A DNA stretch of 21,983 nucleotides from contig JAKIYU010000011.1 in the NCBI GenBank assembly GCA_022708385.1, positions 1 through 21,983 of the forward strand, written 5' to 3'. The position numbers and the translations under genes were made by a program. Shown piece by piece: positions 1 through 7,575 of this stretch. The first letter of the stretch is position 1, and each line of letters starts with the position of its first letter. Below the pieces are notes generated by a model. The model made no database searches. It saw only the letters and a program-made list of their open reading frames with translations, and had not been told where the DNA came from. Source of the DNA: Bacteroidota bacterium (GTDB lineage Bacteria > Bacteroidota > Bacteroidia > Bacteroidales > PXBB01).

Positions 1-2559
1 GTCCTTGATATAAATGACCGGTCCGGAATAAACAGGATACAATTTAAGAGCGGTAAACTTTTTTGAAGTAGCTGCCCCGCCAATCAAAAGCGGAATTTTT
101 AATTTTCTTTTTTCCATTTCGGCAGCTACATGAACCATTTCGTGAAGGGATGGTGTAATGAGGCCACTCAGTGCAACAGCCATAGCGTTATTTTTAAGGG
201 CCTCTTCAACAACTTTCTCGGCAGGCACCATAACCCCCAGATCAATAACTGTAACATTATTGCATGAAAGTACGATAGAGACAATATTTTTACCAATATC
301 ATGCACGTCGCCTTTTACAGTAGCCATAATAATTTTATCTTTCATCGCCATTGTGCCCTGGCTTTTATTAATTAACGGCATAAGTGCATTAACAGCAGTT
401 TTCATAACCTTTGCCGATTTAACCACTTGAGGCAAAAACATTTTGCCTTCGCCAAACAAAACACCTACCGTATTCATGGCTTCCATCATGTTTTTTTCGA
501 TTAGCTCGACAGGATTCTTTAATGCAGAGGCCAGGTTTAATGTATCTTCCACAATGTATTTATCTATGCCGTGAATCAAAGCGTGTCTTAACCTGTCGGC
601 AGGCGCCCATCCTATCCATTCCTCCAAAACCGCATGGTTTTTTAAAAAGTATTCACTGGTGTTTATATAATTTATCAATAGTTCATCAGCATTTTCCTTC
701 CTGTTAAATAGGACATCTTCAATTATTTCTCTCAGCGCAGGTGGAATTTCATCGTATAGAACCAATTGTGCAGGATTGACAATACCCATATTCATTCCTG
801 CTTTGATGGCATGATACAAAAAAACAGCATGCATGGCAGCCCTGATACTGTCTTTGCCCCTGAAAGCAAACGAAAGATTACTTACCCCCCCGCTAATACT
901 TACATGAGGCAGGTTTTCTCTTATCCACCGTACTGCTTTGATGAAATCGTGTGCATAATATCTGCTTTCGTTAGTGCCTGTACAAATTGCAAGCACATTG
1001 GGGTCGATAATAATGTTCTGAGGCAAAATGCCTGCCTTGGTTGTAAGTAAGCTATAGGCTCTCCCTGCAATCTGTATTTTTCTTTCAAAAGTATCAGCCT
1101 GTCCGCTTTCATCAAAACACATAACAACTACTGCTGCACCAAATTGTTTGATTAGTTTTGCTTTTTCGATAAAGGCAGCTTCACCGTCCTTAAGGCTTAG
1201 GGAGTTCACAATAGGTTTCCCTTGTATGTTTTTCAAAGCATCCGTTATGACATTCCAATCGGAAGAATCAATCATATATGGCACTCTGGCAATATCAGGT
1301 TCAGAAGCTATATGATTAAGGAATATTACCATGGCTTGCCTGGCATCGAGTAAGGGGGCATCCATACATATATCAATAACCTGAGCGCCAGACATAACCT
1401 GGTTTCGGGCAATTTCAGCAGCAGTTTTAAAGTCGCCTTTTTCTATCAGTTCCGAAAACTTTTTCGAACCGGTCACATTGGTTCGTTCACCAATATTAAC
1501 AAAGTTTATCCCGCTGTGAATATTAATGCATTCAAGGCCGCACAGTTTAAGGTCGTTAGAAAGGGCAACGGGTTGTCTTGGTTTGTATTTTTCGCTAATT
1601 TCTGCAAATAGTTTGATATGTTCAGGTGTTGTGCCGCAGCACCCGCCTATAATATTTACAATGTTTTTGCTGCAATAGTTCTCAATGAGTGCAGCCATTT
1701 CCTGAGGCGTTTCGTTATACTTCCCCGCTTCGTCGGGCAACCCTGCATTGGGATAAATGCAGAGATTAAAAGAGGCCAATTCGGATAGCTCTTTAACATA
1801 GGGATACATCTCTTTGGCACCAAAAGCGCAGTTAAGGCCAATAGACAGCAATGGATAATGTTCAAAAGTACAGAGGAAAGCTTCAAGGGTTTGGCCCGAC
1901 AAGTTACGCCCTGCATTATCGGTAATCGTGGCTGAAATAATAACGGGCAATTCTTTTCCGCATGCTTCAAATACTTTGCAGGCTGCATAAAGTGCTGCTT
2001 TAGCATTAAGCGTATCAAAAACTGTTTCAATAAGAATTATATCTACACCTCCATCTACAAGTGCTTTTATTTGCTCAAAATAAGCATCTGACAATGCATC
2101 AAATGTAATATTTCTGTATTCCGGCTTGTTAATATCAGGAGATATGGAAAGCGACCTGGATGTAGGCCCTATAGAGCCTGCTACAAAACGTGGTTTTAAT
2201 GGATTTGACTGGGTATAACTGTCTGCAAGTTTACGTGCAATCTGTGCCGCCTGAAAGTTTATCTCGTAAACATGCCCTTCCATTTTATAATCGGCAAGAG
2301 AAACTGCATTGGCATTAAAGGTGTTCGTTTCAATAATATCTGCACCTGCTTCAAGGTATCTGGTATGTATCCCGTCAATAATATCAGGTTGTGTCAGATT
2401 GAGCACATCGTTACATCCGGAAAGCACTTTGTTATGTGATGCAAACCTGTCGCCTCTGTAATCAGCTTCCTTAAGCTTATGCGACTGAATTAATGTACCC
2501 ATAGCTCCATCGAGAACAAGAATTTTATTTTTTAAAAGTTGAAAAATAGCGCCGGTCAT
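1..2559 (-). CDS. metH: Cobalamin-dependent methionine synthase MetH, 3'-truncated by window edge
   Basis: MetH moves a methyl group from 5-methyltetrahydrofolate through cob(I)alamin to homocysteine, making methionine in the cytosol. The window holds 853 codons from the ATG at 2559. The homocysteine domain starts with LVLDGAMGTLIQ and carries the zinc ligands C244 (GLNCAFG) and C307/C308 (GGCCGT). It is followed by the pterin domain (FVNIGERTNVTGS onward), the helical cap (GEGKMFLPQVVKSAKVM) and the cobalamin domain with DVHDIG, where His753 would be the lower cobalt ligand. The frame leaves the window within the cobalamin domain (YSGPVIYIKD), so the end of that domain and any activation domain are outside. 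Spacing of all key residues matches the E. coli enzyme within a few positions. One oddity: the pterin domain reads DICMDAP where DINMDEG is usual (Cys398). No cobalamin riboswitch fits in the short upstream region. Identity is very secure. Confidence 0.97.
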   Translation of the reverse strand, partial: MTGAIFQLLKNKILVLDGAMGTLIQSHKLKEADYRGDRFASHNKVLSGCNDVLNLTQPDIIDGIHTRYLEAGADIIETNTFNANAVSLADYKMEGHVYEINFQAAQIARKLADSYTQSNPLKPRFVAGSIGPTSRSLSISPDINKPEYRNITFDALSDAYFEQIKALVDGGVDIILIETVFDTLNAKAALYAACKVFEACGKELPVIISATITDNAGRNLSGQTLEAFLCTFEHYPLLSIGLNCAFGAKEMYPYVKELSELASFNLCIYPNAGLPDEAGKYNETPQEMAALIENYCSKNIVNIIGGCCGTTPEHIKLFAEISEKYKPRQPVALSNDLKLCGLECINIHSGINFVNIGERTNVTGSKKFSELIEKGDFKTAAEIARNQVMSGAQVIDICMDAPLLDARQAMVIFLNHIASEPDIARVPYMIDSSDWNVITDALKNIQGKPIVNSLSLKDGEAAFIEKAKLIKQFGAAVVVMCFDESGQADTFERKIQIAGRAYSLLTTKAGILPQNIIIDPNVLAICTGTNESRYYAHDFIKAVRWIRENLPHVSISGGVSNLSFAFRGKDSIRAAMHAVFLYHAIKAGMNMGIVNPAQLVLYDEIPPALREIIEDVLFNRKENADELLINYINTSEYFLKNHAVLEEWIGWAPADRLRHALIHGIDKYIVEDTLNLASALKNPVELIEKNMMEAMNTVGVLFGEGKMFLPQVVKSAKVMKTAVNALMPLINKSQGTMAMKDKIIMATVKGDVHDIGKNIVSIVLSCNNVTVIDLGVMVPAEKVVEEALKNNAMAVALSGLITPSLHEMVHVAAEMEKRKLKIPLLIGGAATSKKFTALKLYPVYSGPVIYIKD

Positions 2560-2592
2560 TAATAGATATAATTATAATATGCAAAATATATG

Positions 2593-2600
2593 CAAAATTA
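2593..2600 (-). promoter_or_regulatory. Candidate -7 box for metH
   Basis: On the minus strand these bases read TAATTTTG, a full match to the Bacteroidetes -7 consensus TAnnTTTG, 33 bp upstream of the metH ATG. No clear -33 TTTG is visible at the expected distance, so this is a moderate call. It lies back-to-back with the fmt promoter candidate. Confidence 0.4.
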
Positions 2601-2627
2601 CACAATAATACTTTATAGAATTTAAAG

Positions 2628-2654
2628 TTGTATGACCGGTAATTATTAATTTTG
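2628..2654 (+). promoter_or_regulatory. Candidate promoter for fmt
   Basis: TAATTTTG at 2647-2654 matches the Bacteroidetes -7 consensus TAnnTTTG. A TTG at 2628-2630 may be a weak -33 element, though the 16-bp spacer is shorter than usual. Initiation a few bases after 2654 would give a very short leader before the ATG at 2673 and would leave the in-frame TTG at 2652 outside the message, supporting the ATG as start. Confidence 0.45.
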
Positions 2655-2672
2655 GCTAAAAAAATAATAGGG

Positions 2673-3632
2673 ATGATAAAGAAAATCGTTTTTTTTGGAA
2701 CGCCTGAATTTGCGGTTGCTTCGCTTGATGCGCTATATAAAGCCGGTTATGAAATTGGTTATGTGGTAACTGTTCCGGATAAACCTGCCGGCAGGGGATT
2801 AAAAATAACAGAAAGTGATGTTAAGAAATATGCTGTCGAAAAACAGCTTCAGGTGCTGCAACCCGAAAACCTCGCCGAAATTGAATTTATAAATAAAATT
2901 AAAACATACAATCCCGACATTCAGGTTGTAGTGGCTTTCAGAAAATTGCCATCTGAAGTATTTTCAATTTCAAGGGCAGGAACTATTAATGTACATGCTT
3001 CATTGCTGCCAGAGTACAGAGGAGCAGCCCCTATTAACTGGGCATTGATAAACGGCGAAACGGAAACAGGTATTACAACTTTTGTGATTAATGATAAAAT
3101 TGACCAAGGAGAAATACTTATGCAAAAAAGATTACCAATAGAAGTGACGGATAATGCTGGGATACTGCATGATAAACTTAAAAAGCTTGGCGCAGCTTTA
3201 TTACTCGAAACAATAACAGGGCTAAATGATGGTATATTGACACCCCAGAAGCAACAATACAGCAACTTGGCATTGAAAAAAGCACCTAAAATTCGCAAAT
3301 CAGATTGCAAAATAAACTGGTTGCAAAAAGGAGACAAAATTATTGCGCATATAAAAGGACTTTCTCCATACCCGGGGGCTTTTACAGAACTTATTTCCGA
3401 TAAAGGAGAAAGATATATGCTTAAAATTTATGATGCCATTTATAAAGAAGACAAAACGCCTATCGAACCGGGTAAAATTATTACAGATAACAAGACATTT
3501 CTGAATATAATGTTAAACGATGGTTTGGTAAGTTTGCAGCAAGTACAGTTATCGGGGAAGACAAATATGCATATAAGTAAATTTCTGAGAGGCTTTCAGA
3601 TGAATTCAAATTTTTGTGTAGATATATCTTAA
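2673..3632 (+). CDS. fmt: Methionyl-tRNA formyltransferase
   Basis: Fmt formylates the amino group of initiator Met-tRNA using 10-formyltetrahydrofolate. The 319-residue protein opens with IVFFGTPEFAV and has the N-terminal formyltransferase fold followed by the C-terminal OB-like tRNA-binding domain (GLSPYPGAFTE near the junction). Counting from the ATG at 2673, the catalytic triad falls at Asn106, His108 (NVHASLLPEYRGAAPINWAL) and Asp144 (DQGEI), exactly the E. coli numbering. A longer frame beginning with TTG at 2652 exists, but this numbering and the promoter position argue against it. The gene is divergent from metH and is followed by a weak hairpin. Its usual partner def is not in view. 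Function is secure. Confidence 0.96.
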   Translation: MIKKIVFFGTPEFAVASLDALYKAGYEIGYVVTVPDKPAGRGLKITESDVKKYAVEKQLQVLQPENLAEIEFINKIKTYNPDIQVVVAFRKLPSEVFSISRAGTINVHASLLPEYRGAAPINWALINGETETGITTFVINDKIDQGEILMQKRLPIEVTDNAGILHDKLKKLGAALLLETITGLNDGILTPQKQQYSNLALKKAPKIRKSDCKINWLQKGDKIIAHIKGLSPYPGAFTELISDKGERYMLKIYDAIYKEDKTPIEPGKIITDNKTFLNIMLNDGLVSLQQVQLSGKTNMHISKFLRGFQMNSNFCVDIS

Positions 3633-3642
3633 TACATATTAT

Positions 3643-3675
3643 GGCTGTTTAGCATGAAAAAACAGCCTATTTGCC
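3643..3675 (+). terminator. Possible intrinsic terminator after fmt
   Basis: An 8-bp stem (GGCTGTTT paired with AAACAGCC, 3643-3650 with 3660-3667) around a 9-base loop starts about 10 bases after the fmt stop. The downstream T-tract is short and interrupted (TATTTG), so termination strength is uncertain. Confidence 0.5.
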
Positions 3676-3735
3676 CTATAGTAATTAACAAAATCTCGTA
3701 TTTTTCAACATTTATGCGATTTTTTGAAGATTTTT

Positions 3736-3766
3736 TTTGCGGTGTATTGAAAAATACTTATATTTG
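3736..3766 (+). promoter_or_regulatory. Promoter of the HU gene
   Basis: TTTG at 3736-3739 and TATATTTG at 3759-3766 are separated by 19 bp, an excellent match to the primary Bacteroidetes promoter (-33 TTTG, -7 TAnnTTTG). The predicted leader is about 40 nt, strongly A/T-rich and without a Shine-Dalgarno sequence, which is normal for highly expressed genes in this phylum. Confidence 0.8.
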
Positions 3767-3811
3767 CAGCGCTTTTAAAATTATTATTAACCAATTAAAA
3801 AATTTTTAAAA

Positions 3812-4084
3812 ATGAACAAAGCACAGTTAATAGATGCAATGGCTGCCGAAGCCAAATTAACAAAAGTTGACACTAAAAAAGCTCTCGAAGCATTTGTAGC
3901 AGTAGTTGGCAAATCACTGAAAAAAGGTGACAGAATCGGTTTAGTAGGTTTTGGTTCTTTCTCAGTAGGTAAAAGAGCTGCCAGAAAAGGCGTTAACCCA
4001 CAGACTGGAAAAGAAATTAAAATCGCTGCCAAGAAAGTTGTTAAATTCAAAGCTGGCAACGAATTAGCTACAAAAGTTAAATAA
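3812..4084 (+). CDS. HU-family DNA-binding protein
   Basis: This is a small basic nucleoid protein that binds and bends DNA as a dimer. Its 90 residues match the normal length of the family. The protein begins MNKAQLIDAMAAEAKLTK (dimerising helices), contains GFGSFSVGKRAARKGVNPQTG, the family signature leading into the DNA-clasping arm, and ends with the conserved VKFKAGNELATKVK segment. A strong Bacteroidetes promoter lies upstream and a strong hairpin terminator downstream, so it appears monocistronic and highly expressed. The last eight bases overlap the tail of the convergent FkbM-type gene. Whether it is the HU-alpha, HU-beta or another paralogue cannot be decided here, so no symbol is assigned. 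Confidence 0.96.
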   Translation: MNKAQLIDAMAAEAKLTKVDTKKALEAFVAVVGKSLKKGDRIGLVGFGSFSVGKRAARKGVNPQTGKEIKIAAKKVVKFKAGNELATKVK

Positions 4085-4811
4085 TTTTTGTGCATCTGTT
4101 AAAAAAAGGCTGCCTTTTAGGAGGCAGCCTTTTTTGTTTATAACAAAATGTATCAAACTTATCTACATATATTTTATATCCATTTTTAACCATCCATGAA
4201 TTAACATGTCTATGCTCATCATACGTCATATGAGCGTGTTCAAAAATTATAATTCTCGGATTTATTTGTAAAAAATCTAAAGAAAAAATTATATTCTTTT
4301 CTTCTCCTTCCACATCAATTACTATTATGAGGTTATCCCTATTAATTAAAGAATATTTATCTATTAAATATTGAAAGGGTTTCCCAATTACTTTTTCTAT
4401 TAAAAGTTCCTCATCTTTAAATCTGTTTAAAACGCCACCATTACGATTAATTGATGCTATACCAGAATAATCCTTTATATTTTTGTCTTTAGGAATGTAA
4501 ATTAAAAACTCCGACTCTTCTTTTGTTATAGCTATGTTTTCAAAAAACAAATTATTCTTATGCTTCAAATTGATTTTGAGTTGTTCAAATACGTTTCTTT
4601 GAGGTTCAATGTAAACACCTTGCCAATTATTTTTCTGAACAAATGGAAATAAAATATCATTAGATACACCATCATTAGCGCCTATCACTACAAAAAAGAC
4701 ATTGTCTTCTGATATTTTTTTTAAGCTTTTGCTAATTAAATTATCAAATAGTTTTGATTTATTTAAAAATGTCTCTATTCTACTTTTAAATCTCCATTTA
4801 AGTGTTGTCAT
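4077..4811 (-). CDS. FkbM-family SAM-dependent methyltransferase
   Basis: The 244-residue frame has the FkbM-type methyltransferase pattern. The SAM-binding loop is VVIGANDG (residues 41-48), followed by GVYIEPQRNVFEQLK, ENIAI and a VIDVEGEEKNII segment, then IIIFEHAH. FkbM proteins commonly O-methylate sugars of polysaccharides, which fits the neighbouring glycosyltransferases, but the substrate is unknown. The coding DNA is conspicuously AT-rich. The recognisable domain ends near FDTFCYK; the last 20 or so residues are read through the bidirectional terminator of the HU gene and its stop codon overlaps the HU coding end. The tail therefore looks acquired by chance at a junction and may be non-native. 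The methyltransferase assignment is good, the integrity of the 3' end less so. Confidence 0.85.
   Translation of the reverse strand: MTTLKWRFKSRIETFLNKSKLFDNLISKSLKKISEDNVFFVVIGANDGVSNDILFPFVQKNNWQGVYIEPQRNVFEQLKINLKHKNNLFFENIAITKEESEFLIYIPKDKNIKDYSGIASINRNGGVLNRFKDEELLIEKVIGKPFQYLIDKYSLINRDNLIIVIDVEGEEKNIIFSLDFLQINPRIIIFEHAHMTYDEHRHVNSWMVKNGYKIYVDKFDTFCYKQKRLPPKRQPFFNRCTKII
4101..4136. terminator. Strong intrinsic terminator, bidirectional form, after HU
   Basis: A nearly perfect hairpin (AAAAGGCTGCCT pairing with AGGCAGCCTTTT, short loop) sits about 20 bases after the HU stop and is followed by a T-run. On the minus strand it is also followed by a T-run, so it could act both ways. The FkbM-type frame reads through it (about residues 226-237). 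Confidence 0.9.
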
Positions 4812-4865
4812 TATATATAATTTTATTTAAGAATAACTACTATACAAATGTTTCCTAAAATTATA

Positions 4866-4873
4866 TATTTTTG
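4866..4873 (+). promoter_or_regulatory. Candidate -7 box for the DUF6625 gene
   Basis: TATTTTTG matches TAnnTTTG and lies 23 bp upstream of the ATG at 4897. No convincing TTTG is seen 19-21 bp further upstream. Given the AT-rich DNA the match could be chance. Confidence 0.35.
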
Positions 4874-4896
4874 TTATATCATTGAAAATAATTTAA

Positions 4897-5877
4897 ATGA
4901 AAAAAATCAGTTTACTCATCCCCTACTTCGGCTCATTACCTCCTATGTGGCCTTTTTACCTAGAGTCGTTGCGCAGGAATGAATTTATCACGTTGCACTT
5001 TCTTACAGATATAAATATACAGGGAAATACACCTGACAATCTTAAAGTGGTAAAAATTTCACTTCATGAATTTTTTGCACGTGCAGAATCGAGGCTAAAT
5101 ATTAAGATTAAAGCTCAGATACCCTATAAAATATGTGAACTCAAGCCTTTAATGGCTTTTCTCTTTCCTGAACTGGTAAAGGGTTTTAAATATTGGGCCT
5201 ATGGCGATATTGACCTGATATATGGCAATCTGCCACGTTTTTTGAAAAAGGGATTTGCAGAGGATGCCGATGTAATTTCTTTCAGGGAGGACTGGCTGAG
5301 CGGGGCTTTTACAGTGCTGAAAAACAGGGACGACCTCAATCAACTGGCATTGCAATCGCCCGACCTTGCCAATATCTTAAACAACCCCAAATGCCAGAAC
5401 TTCGACGAATGCGGCCGTAAATATGGTTACCTGAGAGATGGTTATACACCGGAAGAAGCTTTTGCTTTGAACATTTCAAATGATATTCTTGATTGGTCAA
5501 CACTTGTACACCGGATGGCTGCTGAAAAAAAAATAAAACTTTTTTTAAGAGAATACATTAAAGAATCACTGCCATGGGGCGAAATAATTGATTACAGAAA
5601 TGGAAAAATTATTGCTGCCGAAGCTACCGAATATGCCATTTATCATTTCGTGCATCACAAACGTTTTAAGTGCCATGTAATTCCCCAATTAAAGCAAATA
5701 CCCGATTATTACTATATATCACCCACAGGTATATACACCAAAAGCATGTTAAAACACTATCATAAAATATCACGATACCGCAAAATTAAAGGTCGTTTAC
5801 AGGAATTTTTTAAAAGGCTTTCAGATTCTTATAATTACAGATTTAAAAAGAACAATAGTAATACTGTCAGATTATAA
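4897..5877 (+). CDS. DUF6625 family protein, probable glycosyltransferase
   Basis: The 326-residue protein resembles the DUF6625 family found in capsule and O-antigen loci. Visible hallmarks are SLLIPYFGSLPPMWPFYLES near the start, HFLTD around residue 35, a KICELKP segment, YWAYGDIDLIYGNLPRFL (about residues 103-120) and the later DGYTPEEAFA. The GDIDLIYG stretch looks like the Asp-rich metal and sugar-nucleotide site of GT-A enzymes, so sugar transfer is inferred rather than shown. There is no signal peptide or membrane segment. It is the only plus-strand gene of the glycan block, convergent with the DUF6056 gene, and its base composition is closer to the genome average than that of the AT-rich genes on either side. 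Acceptor and donor cannot be predicted. Confidence 0.8.
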   Translation: MKKISLLIPYFGSLPPMWPFYLESLRRNEFITLHFLTDINIQGNTPDNLKVVKISLHEFFARAESRLNIKIKAQIPYKICELKPLMAFLFPELVKGFKYWAYGDIDLIYGNLPRFLKKGFAEDADVISFREDWLSGAFTVLKNRDDLNQLALQSPDLANILNNPKCQNFDECGRKYGYLRDGYTPEEAFALNISNDILDWSTLVHRMAAEKKIKLFLREYIKESLPWGEIIDYRNGKIIAAEATEYAIYHFVHHKRFKCHVIPQLKQIPDYYYISPTGIYTKSMLKHYHKISRYRKIKGRLQEFFKRLSDSYNYRFKKNNSNTVRL

Positions 5878-5929
5878 AAATATTTTCGGTTTCTATTACT
5901 TCAAATTCAAAGAAATCTTTTGGGGTACG

Positions 5930-7390
5930 TTATCGATTTTCAAAATATTTTTTTTCATCAGGATAAGGAATATAAATACTATCAATATTGAAGTACAAAC
6001 CATAATACCTATTAACTTCATGTTTTGGGCTTGGTGTTAAAAAATCTGTATGGAATATTGAATAAGGTCTTTTATCTTCATCTTCATATAAATTCTCAAC
6101 CATACAATTTTTTTTGGGACAATTCTGTATTTCAAGATGTCTCTTATCAATTTGTATTTTAAATTCAGCAATCCTTCCCTTATACAAGTCCCCATAAATT
6201 GTTCTAACATGGTTTGGCTTATAAATTAATATACAAATTATTAACAAAAAAGAAATATAACTCAGCTTTTTTAATATGGTATTTAATACAATTTTGGTTT
6301 TAGCGTATCTTTCAGAAAAAAAGACATATATTACTAAAAGGTTATAAATCCATAATAAAAGAAAAATCAAATAACTAAAATCTATTAAACGCTTTTCAAC
6401 AAAAGAAACACCATAATATGAAGAGAAATAAATTACAGGAATTAATAAAAAAAACATTAAAGAAAATATGGGATTAATTCTGAATATAAAATTATGTTTC
6501 CATGAATTCTCGTTTTTTAAAAATATTTCAAAAATTATTATTGAAATCAATATTAAAAAAAAACTCTTAAACCAAAAAAATACGTTATTAAAAAAAAGAA
6601 AAAATGATTCTTTTACGCTAAAAAAAAATTGAAAAAATTCGCTTACATCTCTTATTCTACGTGGGTTGTATTCTAATCGCAAATAGTTTCCTGGAGCTGC
6701 TATAACAACAATTGAACTAATTAAAACAAAGGCAAAAATGATTAAATTATTGTAATGTATTTTTTTATTATAAAAATATTCAATAATGAATAAAATTCCA
6801 AAAAAAGACATCATCATTAATGCTATAGTTTCACTAAAGCCAACAAGCAAAAATGAAAAAAAACCTAAAAGAAAATAAGGCTTCATTTTATGTGTTTTTA
6901 AAATTCTATTATAAAACGCTATAAAATAAATAAAAGCAATTCCCCCAAAAAGATTTATTAAAATAGAAGAAACCCAAAAAACAGAACTAATTGATTTTAA
7001 ATTAATGAAGTAAACAAAAACAAATAATATAGCCATTACAAATGAATAGAAGCTGGGCAAATAATTTTTAAATAAAAATATTAAAGAATGACACAATATA
7101 AGCATTGTTATTGGTGGTATTATTTTAACTATAATCAACAAATAATTATCAAATAAAGAAAATATACTTAAAAGAAAAACATAAAAAAAACGGCCTCCTA
7201 TATACATATACCATGAGAAATTAAATTCCCAAAAGCTCATATTTCTCATTCGAACACAAACCAAGAAATCATCCAAATATGGATAGTTAAAATATGTCAA
7301 AATAAAGAAAGGTAATAGAAATAATAAAAAAATAAAAACAATTAAACTGTAAAAATTTATTCTTTTCTTAAAAAATTTAATATTTAACAT
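5930..7390 (-). CDS. DUF6056-like multi-pass membrane protein
   Basis: The 486-residue protein has roughly ten or eleven hydrophobic segments beginning at residues 13-33. The first external loop contains NYPYLDDF (Asp40-Asp41), then a WYMYIGGRFFYV segment. This matches the DUF6056 pattern and resembles GT-C glycosyltransferases, in which an acidic pair in the first periplasmic loop is catalytic; GT-C activity is inference. A C-terminal soluble part of about 90 residues, with Cys residues in QNCPKKNCMVENL, would face the periplasm. The gene is extremely A/T-rich with long A and T runs, more so than its neighbours, which suggests recent horizontal acquisition. It lies downstream of the GT4 gene across a 185-bp gap in which I see no convincing promoter or terminator. 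It may be a lipid-linked sugar transferase for surface polysaccharide. Confidence 0.75.
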   Translation of the reverse strand: MLNIKFFKKRINFYSLIVFIFLLFLLPFFILTYFNYPYLDDFLVCVRMRNMSFWEFNFSWYMYIGGRFFYVFLLSIFSLFDNYLLIIVKIIPPITMLILCHSLIFLFKNYLPSFYSFVMAILFVFVYFINLKSISSVFWVSSILINLFGGIAFIYFIAFYNRILKTHKMKPYFLLGFFSFLLVGFSETIALMMMSFFGILFIIEYFYNKKIHYNNLIIFAFVLISSIVVIAAPGNYLRLEYNPRRIRDVSEFFQFFFSVKESFFLFFNNVFFWFKSFFLILISIIIFEIFLKNENSWKHNFIFRINPIFSLMFFLLIPVIYFSSYYGVSFVEKRLIDFSYLIFLLLWIYNLLVIYVFFSERYAKTKIVLNTILKKLSYISFLLIICILIYKPNHVRTIYGDLYKGRIAEFKIQIDKRHLEIQNCPKKNCMVENLYEDEDKRPYSIFHTDFLTPSPKHEVNRYYGLYFNIDSIYIPYPDEKKYFENR

Positions 7391-7575
7391 TTTTCAAATA
7401 TTTTGAAAATTTACTAATCCTTTTTCAACTCAATATGCAAATCATATTAAAAATTTTGAAGGGAAACTTTAAAAAGAAGCTAAAAATATACAGTCCCCAT
7501 TTTATGTGCATATCTTTTTTAATTAACTTGTAATTTTTATATCACTTTACACCTAACAATGTATTGTGAAACATT

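Noticed and set aside
1656..2030. 124-codon minus-strand frame starting inside metH
   Set aside because: It is out of frame with metH, which is continuous and conserved through the same bases.
2560..2672. Cobalamin riboswitch upstream of metH
   Set aside because: The divergent spacer is only 113 bp, AT-rich, and shows no B12-box-like or multi-stem structure.
2921..3337. 138-codon open frame on the minus strand
   Set aside because: It is antisense to the catalytic core of fmt, whose active-site residues are intact.
7391..7575. Promoter for the DUF6056 gene
   Set aside because: No TAnnTTTG with a correctly spaced TTTG was found on the minus strand; the stretch is AT-rich and shows nothing I can support.
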